The notes beneath the pieces were generated by a model. The model was not told the origin of the DNA. It saw nothing but the letters and a program-made list of their open reading frames with translations, and did not search any database. The position numbers and the translations under genes are program-made. From Laetiporus sulphureus 93-53 (Eukaryota > Basidiomycota > Agaricomycetes > Polyporales > Laetiporaceae), in assembly GCF_001632365.1 (NCBI RefSeq), contig NW_024468518.1:83192-110147 (forward strand): a stretch of 26,956 nucleotides of DNA, written 5' to 3'. The first letter of the stretch is position 1. Each line of letters begins with the position of its first letter. Of the stretch, positions 20,971 through 26,956 are shown piece by piece.

Positions 20971-21866
20971 ATGTCTTCTCGATGCAGTGCTGCTGCAAAA
21001 GCTGGCCATGCGATTGCAAGGTGAGGTATCTGAACATGTTATCGGTTGTCTAATGTTCACATCCAACAGCTACTATGACACAGGAGGTGTGATCAAAGCA
21101 CAAGTGACAGAATCTCAGTGGTTCGACCCTGATAGACTCGGATGTTGAGGCTTCACCATACCTGCAGGCTGACTCACAGGAATCAGCCGGTAAGTCTTCA
21201 TCCTTATGATAGCAGGCTTCTGATATACAAACAAATGCTCAGCTGAGGACCCTCGAGCCTTTGCGATGCAAGCTGTCCAGATGAGTGAAACGATGAACGA
21301 CAATACAAAGCTTGCTGCTCGTGTTTCTGTTTTGCAAGGCATACAGACAGATGCACTGTCTGGTAAGTCCTGCATGTTAAGGTGTCCATAGCCAATGCCT
21401 AAAATGTACCTTGACTTTAGAATGCATCAGCCAGACATGTCATTCTCACCTCGACAGAATTCAAGGCATGTTGCAGCGAGCCCTACGCGCAGGCATACAG
21501 AGCGAGCAGAAGTTGCAGAAGGCATTCGATGAGCTCAAATCACTCAAGGCTTGCTTGCGGTCTGCTGGACTTAATTCAACTGCTCCAGAAGACATCCAAA
21601 ACATGGCGATTGAGCTGTGTGAACTCAAAGTGGCTCTGCATGGTGCCGGCTTTGACTCTCGTATGCCTGGCCAAGTCAAAGAGGCCATCATTGAATTGCA
21701 CATCAAAGAATCTCGAATTGTGATGCAATATGCTGGCATCAACCTGTGGTCGTTCCATGCCATCAAGCAGCTTCTTGCTGACATTAAACTGTACTGGGAG
21801 ATGCAAAATGGTGGAGCTCATGTGTTGGCAGATTCAAGCATTGATAAGCGGTGCAGGACCTGGTAA
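20971..21866 (+). CDS. Small helical protein with about 27-residue tandem repeats, unknown function (4 exons)
   Basis: Model: 20971-21020, 21119-21189, 21243-21362, 21421-21866, giving 228 residues. The last two introns (GTAAGT...CAG, 53 nt; GTAAGT...TAG, 58 nt) are strong. Intron 1 (98 nt) is my least certain choice. The C-terminal half repeats a unit of about 27 residues: ELKSLKACLRSAGLNS plus tail, ELCELKVALHGAGFDS plus tail, and looser versions before (MLQRALRAGIQSEQ) and after (ESRIVMQYAGIN). The pattern L-x2-AL-x2-AG-(I/L/F)-x-S predicts helix-turn-helix repeats, possibly a scaffold or coiled bundle. The first 45 residues are polar. The stop lies 45 bases from the end of the convergent relic on the other strand. 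I recognise no family; it may belong to an uncharacterised transposon. Confidence 0.5.
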
Positions 21867-21911
21867 AGGGAGCGTTTGAAAGGGCATTTGGTCTATTAAC
21901 TACCGCACTAT

Positions 21912-23289
21912 TTACTGTGCCTCGTCAATGTCATACAATTCCTCCGTAATCTCTTTCACTCGCCCACTTTCAAGTGCCGCATCCAGTTTCGCCTGATACG
22001 CTGATGGCGTGGCCTTTCCGAGTGCAGTGAGATCTGCACCGCTGAACCACTCGCAGTCAGTGTCAAGGATGTGTTTGAGGTATCTTTGTAATTGTGTCAG
22101 CCCATTATGAGATACATCCAATGCGTATGACTCATCCAGATACTTTATTCAGTTTTCCTCCTGCCTTTTTGCGAATATTTGCAAGAGTCTGGTCGACAGC
22201 AGACCAGTATTTTCCTGTTGGGTTTTCTAAGAATACTAGCCGCTACTGCATGAATCAGCTTCGGATCTATGATCTGCTCAGGTAAAGTCAAATCACTCAC
22301 CAACAATGCTATGCGAGCACACATCTCAGGTGTTACAACAACATCTGTGCCAGTAGAAATCAATTTCTTTCCTATCTGATGCAACGCGTTGCATAATTCA
22401 ATGATGTTCTTGCCTTTATAAGTCTTTTCACTGTCGGCATTGACAGAGGTGTCATCCTCAATAGAAACGTCCAACTGTGGTCACAAGTTATTCACAAATC
22501 GTGTGTGACAGTGGCTGTTGCGCAAATAACATACCAACTTCTTGACCTCTGCCTTGCGCTGCGTGAGACAATCAGGTGCATATGTGATGATCTTGTTCCA
22601 CTTTCCATTTTCGTCATGAATGCATGAAGGTTTGAGGCCCCAGCGCTTGCGTTCTATTATTTTGAGTAGCAGTTTCAAGATTGGGGTGCCATTATAAGCA
22701 GAAACCCTGGATGAGAGAAGCAGACGAATGATATATTTGTCAATGTTCATCTATTGCATACAGGCATTACATCAGAGATTATTCTGGTGGTTTAATGTAT
22801 GATCACTCACCAGAACGTGACTCAGAATGTCCCACACCTCTGCGCCTGCAGTGAATAAATCATCCATACGTCCCGCAATCTTGATCATGGTTGCGATGCA
22901 CATAATTTCGTGTTCATCCTCGTTCGCCTAAATAAAATGTGATGATTGATGATGAGCACGGTAATCCAAGATGTACATACATTGATGTATTTTCTGAGCT
23001 CATTTTGACCATCGGTCTTCAGTCACTTCACTGCGACTTGGGCACTGAAGTACTGCATCTGGTGCTTACGTTTGCGAGAGTCCATCGACAATGCTGCAAG
23101 TGGCATCATTCCTGTTGAGATTACATCCAATGGCAGAGAAGACTCAGCACTGAGATCAGAGGATGATTGAAATGCACACAAGTCAGACTTGGGACTCAGA
23201 GGGGACTCTCTGACAGAGGAGTTATTAAGAGTCAGACCAAGTATCGGAGAGCTGAAAATATCCTCATCAAGGAGAGCCTGCAAAGCCAT
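21912..23289 (-). pseudogene. Decayed multi-exon gene of unknown family
   Basis: Exons read on the - strand: 23289-22981, 22927-22811, 22750-22535, then from 22474 downwards. The introns are 53, 60 and 60 nt with GT...AG ends (GTATGT...TAG, GTGAGT...TAG, GTATGT...CAG). The start is MALQALLDEDIFSSPI. An in-frame TGA at 23023 sits where Trp is likely (QVAVK-stop-LKTDGQNELRKYI). Exon 4 (TYKGKNIIELCNALHQIGKK onward) loses its frame near 22250; coding resumes one frame over as FLENPTGKYWSAVDQTLANI. The tail, in yet another relation, is CEWFSGADLTALGKATPS. The order of splice sites proves a former gene; the stop plus frameshift suggests it is dead. No domain recognised. Confidence 0.7.
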
Positions 23290-23338
23290 TCTGTGTGATC
23301 GGGATGCAGGTTGACAGCCGAAAGATGCAGAAAACTTT

Positions 23339-24008
23339 GACTTGCACCATCAGCCATATCTCGATTATAGGCAGAAATTGCCAGCCATCACCGATCTTCA
23401 CCAATGGCACCCACTCGTGGAGTCTCCCAGAAGGTACAAATACATCCTTAATTCATGCAGATCTCCCTGCAAGTATTAACTGATGCACCAAAGGCTTAGA
23501 AGTTGCAGATGAACTCACCAAAACTCTTCGATGTCTCACTTTGATGAAGCATCACAGTACCATTGGTCATGACAAGACTTTCCAGTTGAAAGCCCTGACA
23601 TGCCACCTCATCTCCCAGCAGCATACCACTGCAATTGCACTTGAGAACAATGAGCAGCAGAAAATAAAGAATGCATGTGAGGCATCAGAAATCGCTGGAG
23701 ACATGGGGCCAGCAGCCCTGCTGAATGCAGGCCCTCAAGATCATTTAACAATACGACATGACTCGGACATGCAACCACTCAACTATGATCCCTTTGCTAA
23801 TGTTCATGAGGTCAACGATTGCATGTTCGATGAACACAGCAATGAAATCCAGTTGTCAGCAGGGAGCACTGCCGTGGAGGCTGAATGCACTCGGTTGCTC
23901 CATGACCTCGACAACACGGCTTTCAAGAGCTGTTTGACGAATCACTTGGAGACAATCTCGATGACGTGACTTTGACCAATGTTGCTGAAGGTCTGCAGAT
24001 GTATGGTG
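23339..24008 (+). pseudogene. Relic of an unrecognised + strand gene
   Basis: A frame at 23339-23433 reads DLHHQPYLDYRQKLPAITDL, then HQWHPLVESP. A second frame at about 23494-23967 reads VADELTKTLRCLTLMKHHS, then continues with an acidic C-terminal part. Near 23925 the protein-like reading moves to another frame (ELFDESLGDNLDDVTLTN), up to a GTGAGT donor at 24007. The exon joints do not fit without a shift, so I treat it as broken. It starts close to the divergent relic at 23289. Function unknown. Confidence 0.4.
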
Positions 24009-24239
24009 AGTCAAAACAATCCTTGTGAATAGACATTGACGTGTCAAGCTGAATGGTACAGACGTGTCCGATGAATCAGATGATGCCATAGATGAGTGTG
24101 AACAAGCGAATGGTGACAGTGTGCATGAATGATGGAGGGATCCCCAGTTTCCATATGGCTCTGTCATGGCACGCTGATGACAAAGATAGACCACCAAAAT
24201 AAAGAGTCCCCTTGAGGGTCTCCTGGGTAAAACCTACAG

Positions 24240-24823
24240 TGATGAGCTGTGGTGGTTCAACGTGCCCACTGACGAGACCTAGTCGCTAGTCGCAGAGTAA
24301 GACTTACTGGTGAGGTGAGAGGCGCTATCACAACAGTGAGGATGAAAACAGATGTATAACACACTGAGAGTGTCTGGTAAGACCCCTCTGTGATGGTAGT
24401 GGTGGACGAAGGAGAATAAGACTGGAGTCTCTCCTCGTCAGACCTGGTCCTTATATACATGTTCGTTGTGCTACTGTACAGTACTACCTAAGCGAGTCAC
24501 ATGCTATTCTACTGGTCAGTGCTACAATCGTATAACATGTCCCAATTATCCTGATTGACTGCCTAATAATAACCCACGGAGATGGAGCTCCCTTTGAGCA
24601 TGCAATATTGCATTATGGCTATGACGTCATATGATGCAATGCTGAGGGGCTCAGTGTCACGTGACAATGCCGAGAGGGGTCCGAGGTCATGTGACTAGAT
24701 GCCTTGTTATCTTATCTCTCATTAGGTCATGTGACTCTTGTTCGACATGAAATGATGAAAAATGATATGCTTCTAATAGCATTTGTTCCTATAATTACTT
24801 GTTAAATAAAAACTGTGACATCA
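24240..24823 (-). repeat. 3' LTR of a Gypsy retrotransposon
   Basis: The LTR is 584 bp. Read on the - strand it begins TGATGTCACAG directly after a polypurine tract and ends CATCA, giving a 5-base inverted terminus (TGATG/CATCA). A TATATAAGG box on the - strand lies at 24457-24449. The U3 part carries three copies of GTCA(C/T)GTGAC and one TGACGTCA. The right-hand 5' LTR partner is not in the window. Confidence 0.7.
24622..24735. promoter_or_regulatory. Cluster of E-box-like palindromes and a CRE palindrome in the LTR U3
   Basis: TGACGTCA is at 24622-24629. GTCACGTGAC (24656-24665) and GTCATGTGAC (24686-24695 and 24726-24735) follow at 30 and 40 base steps. These are classical recognition words for bZIP (CRE) and bHLH (CACGTG) factors, located about 170-280 bases upstream of the LTR TATA box. 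Function is inferred only. Confidence 0.5.
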
Positions 24824-24833
24824 TCCCCTTCTC
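24824..24833 (-). other. Polypurine tract of the Gypsy element
   Basis: GAGAAGGGGA on the - strand abuts the LTR start and follows the end of the polyprotein by 8 bases. This is the expected primer site for plus-strand DNA synthesis. Confidence 0.7.
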
Positions 24834-24841
24834 AAGGTTCA

Positions 24842-25240
24842 TCATCCCGATGAGCCAAAGCCATTGGCACCTCATATGGTTCGCTTTGCAAGTGAACGAT
24901 CTGTCTCCGTAATAACTCCTGGGGCGTAGTATTCACATATGAGTTGTGTGACACAATCGCCTGTCCTGACCTCGAATGGTTCGCTGGTTGTGTTAACAAG
25001 GAGCACCTTGATTTCCCCTGTGTAGTCTGGGTCAATTACCCCTGCTGCGACATCAATTCCTTTGAGAGCTAGCCCACTTCGGGGGGCCACTCGAATGTAT
25101 GTCCACTTTGGAGGGTTAACCGCAAGCCCAGTGCCAATGAGCATTCTGGAGTGTGGGGGAATGTCTATGTCTTGTATGGACTTGACGTCCCACCCAACAG
25201 CTTCTGAAGATCCCTTGTAGGGTGCTCGGGCATTGGAATG
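24842..25240 (-). other. dUTPase domain at the C-terminus of the Gypsy polyprotein
   Basis: All five dUTPase motifs are recognisable in order: GWDVKS (I), PRSGLA (II), GVIDPDYTGE (III, with catalytic Asp and Tyr), GDCVTQLI (IV) and GANGFGSSG (V). The arginine expected just before motif V is replaced by a TGA (24872-24874), so the Gly-rich flap that closes the active site would be lost. The enzyme hydrolyses dUTP to dUMP and keeps uracil out of newly made DNA, a plausible aid to reverse transcription. It is in frame with the chromodomain upstream, so it was made as a fusion rather than a host gene. Confidence 0.9.
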
Positions 25241-26540
25241 CAGGCAGAAAAAGACCATAAATTCATCAGGGTGGTCAGACAGGGCAATTTTGTGTGCTTT
25301 GCGTGTTCGCGGCTTGGCTCTTGGAGCATCTGGGTGTGTCTTGTGAAATTCCTCTACTTTGTCTTTGACATTCGTGAGGTTTTCCAGTGGTTCTCAAGTA
25401 TTATCGCTGTGGTCGTAGTCTAACCATTTAATGAGATACTGGGTCTTGTTGTACCTGACTCTTGAATCCAGGACGTCCTCCACGTCCCATTCTTCTTCTC
25501 CGTCTATGATGATTGGAGGATTAGGGGGAGGTACGCATCCAGGGATAGAGTCTTGATGGAACATTATAAGCTTGGAAGCATGAAACACCAGATGCAGCTT
25601 CATGTCCGCTGGTAATTGCAGTTTGAATGATACGGTTCTGATCTTTTCGAGGATCTTGAATGGTCCATAGTTCTGAGTCGCAAGTTTCTAACTTTTGACT
25701 TTTACATGGAGATCTTTTCCTTGAATAAGCACTTCATCTCCTACTTTGAAAGGGATGTTCTGCTTTTTGAGATCGAAATACCATTTCATTCTTTCTGCTG
25801 CTAATGACAGAGCGGCACGGGCTTGTTCCTGTGCTTGATCGCGGTTATGGAATAAATGTTCCAGGGATGGATGTTGTATTCCTTCCAGTACGTCTGGTGC
25901 CATTCGGGAGTGTCGACCATGCTCAATAAAAAATGGGTACAGACCTGTCGATTCTGAAGCTTGGTTGTTGTATGTCAATTCCGCTGTGGGCAATAGTGTG
26001 GCTCAATCAGTTTGTCAGTAATTACAATACATGCGCAGATATTGTTCCAGAATCTGATTAACTCGTTCAGTCTGTCCATCCGTTTCAGGGTAATAAGCTG
26101 TAGACATCGTGGACTTGATGTGAAGTTTCTGGCAGAACTTCTGGAATAGTTTGGCTGAGAATTGTGTGCCTCGATCAGATATGATCTGCCGGAAAATTCC
26201 GTGGAGTTTGAATACTTCATTATAGAAGATTGACGCTACTCGAGATGCTGTCACTGTGTCATCTACTAGGTAGAAGTGAGCATGTTTGGTGAATCTATCG
26301 ACAACTACCAGGATGGCAGTCTTCTTTTCTCCCCTATGATCTGGGCTTGGCAGTAACTGTGTAATCAGGTCACATGTAACCATTTCCCAAGGCCCTTCTG
26401 GTACTGAGTTAGGTTGTAACAGTCTGTAAGGCTTTTGCTTGCTTGTCTTGTTTCTCTGACAAGTTACGCAGCCTTGGACGTTGTCACAAAGCACCAAAGC
26501 ACTTAACCCAATTAAGGGCAAGTCTGCTTTTGTGACCTGC
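24842..26540 (-). pseudogene. Gypsy (chromovirus) pol C-terminal part: integrase, chromodomain, dUTPase; five in-frame stops
   Basis: One continuous frame on the - strand with no frameshift. It begins inside the integrase zinc finger (GCVTCQRNK). The integrase core follows: VTCDLI, VVDRFTKHAHF, ISDRGTQFSA and YYPETDGQTERVNQ (D, D, E). Then come LLPTAELTYNNQ and GPFKILEKI, a chromodomain (EEWDVEDVLDSRVRYNKTQY, then LIKWLDYDHSDNT), a basic linker and a dUTPase. Stops are TGA 26015-26017, TGA 26003-26005 (Trp expected in Q-x-D-W), TAG 25688-25690, TGA 25394-25396 (Trp of the chromodomain TWEP) and TGA 24872-24874. Reverse transcriptase, RNase H and gag are absent, because homology ends near 26530. 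This is a 5'-truncated, dead copy. Confidence 0.9.
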
Positions 26541-26695
26541 ACAAATGATCCCACATAAAAAGCCTGCCACAAGGGCTAGGCTGAGGATGCACGCAGTGAT
26601 ATGCAGTCTGGAAATGGGGCTCAAAGGGCCCTTAGCCTTATGCTCACAACAAAGGGGTGAATTGGCTTGTTAGGCCGCATACAATAGTATAATGA

Positions 26696-26716
26696 ATCTA
26701 AGGTTCTCCCTTAGAT
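26696..26716. repeat. Hairpin just downstream of the LTR-like TATA box
   Basis: ATCTAAGG-TTCTC-CCTTAGAT, an 8-base perfect stem with a 5-base loop. It starts 10 bases downstream (on the - strand) of the TATATAAG at 26726-26733, where the transcript R region would be expected. Confidence 0.5.
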
Positions 26717-26800
26717 CCTCATGGGCTTATATACATGTAGGGCAGGGCCCCTGGCACTGTGCTACTGTGAGACCTCAGATACCTACATGTGAACATATTG

Positions 26801-26822
26801 CCAGAACCAGTAATGGTTCTGG
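26801..26822. repeat. Hairpin upstream of the LTR-like TATA box
   Basis: CCAGAACC-AGTAAT-GGTTCTGG, an 8-base perfect inverted repeat with a 6-base loop. In a U3-like region it could be a dimeric factor site or part of a terminal structure. No function is assigned. Confidence 0.5.
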
Positions 26823-26956
26823 ACTTCGTCATAGCAACTATCTACAATGGCCGTGGATACGCCGAGGTAATCCTATTTAATCCAATGAGATAAATGCCTG
26901 TAAGTGGGCCCACTGTTGAGGGGCCAATGGGTGATGGCCAACAGAGCACATCACAA

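Larger units (their letters stand above)
26541..26956 (-). repeat. LTR-like DNA of a second element
   Basis: No coding signal. Read on the - strand there is a TATATAAG box (26733-26726) in the context CATGTATATAAGCCC, resembling CATGTATATAAGGACC in the LTR at 24.24-24.82 kb. A short GTGCTACTGT word is also shared. Two perfect 8-base hairpins flank it. Gypsy pol homology stops near its left end, so this may be an LTR that replaced the missing 5' part. Boundaries are not resolved. Confidence 0.4.

Noticed and set aside
25238..25423. + strand open frame over the chromodomain-dUTPase linker
   Set aside because: It is opposite a continuous retroelement frame and has no family features.

Overview
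The window looks like nuclear DNA of a filamentous basidiomycete, probably an Agaricomycete. The evidence is eukaryotic gene structure with many 50-65 nt introns, two FunK1-type fungal kinases, a fungal MRH4 mitochondrial helicase, and remnants of chromodomain Gypsy and Copia retrotransposons. No prokaryotic-style operons, rRNA, tRNA or CRISPR arrays were seen. No database search was possible, so family names come from recognised motifs.

The left part (about 0.9-9.5 kb) is ordinary gene space, with four genes all on the + strand. They are a 76-residue single-membrane-segment protein resembling the mitochondrial TOM subunit Tom6, a 212-residue DUF6914-like protein of unknown role, the mitochondrial DEAD-box helicase MRH4 (3 exons), and an amino acid/choline-type permease of the APC superfamily (15 exons, 539 residues). 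The first 0.6 kb is AT-rich repeat-like DNA with recurrent short inverted motifs.

The middle (about 10.0-15.9 kb) is a remnant of a tandem array of FunK1 protein kinase genes on the - strand. Copy A (10.3-12.0 kb) has an intact kinase core. Copy B (13.6-15.3 kb) is frameshifted and has lost catalytic-loop residues. About 200 bp direct repeats flank the pair, and both copies keep what looks like a GC-AG intron at the same place.

The right part (about 16.1-27 kb) is transposon-rich. A Copia element (+ strand) keeps part of its 5' LTR, a half-tRNA type primer-binding site, gag, protease, integrase and the start of reverse transcriptase. It is interrupted by a roughly 211 bp terminal-inverted-repeat insertion and by several in-frame stops. 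At 20.9-24.0 kb lie three unrecognised multi-exon genes or relics; one encodes a small protein built of about 27-residue repeats. From 24.2 kb the - strand carries the 3' part of a Gypsy element with an LTR, a polypurine tract and a polyprotein joining integrase, chromodomain and dUTPase. The last 0.4 kb looks like LTR DNA of another element.

The genes do not form a pathway. The biological story is the contrast between a conserved housekeeping block and a decaying repeat compartment. In that compartment both retroelement frames are broken almost only by stop codons explainable by C:G to T:A transitions.
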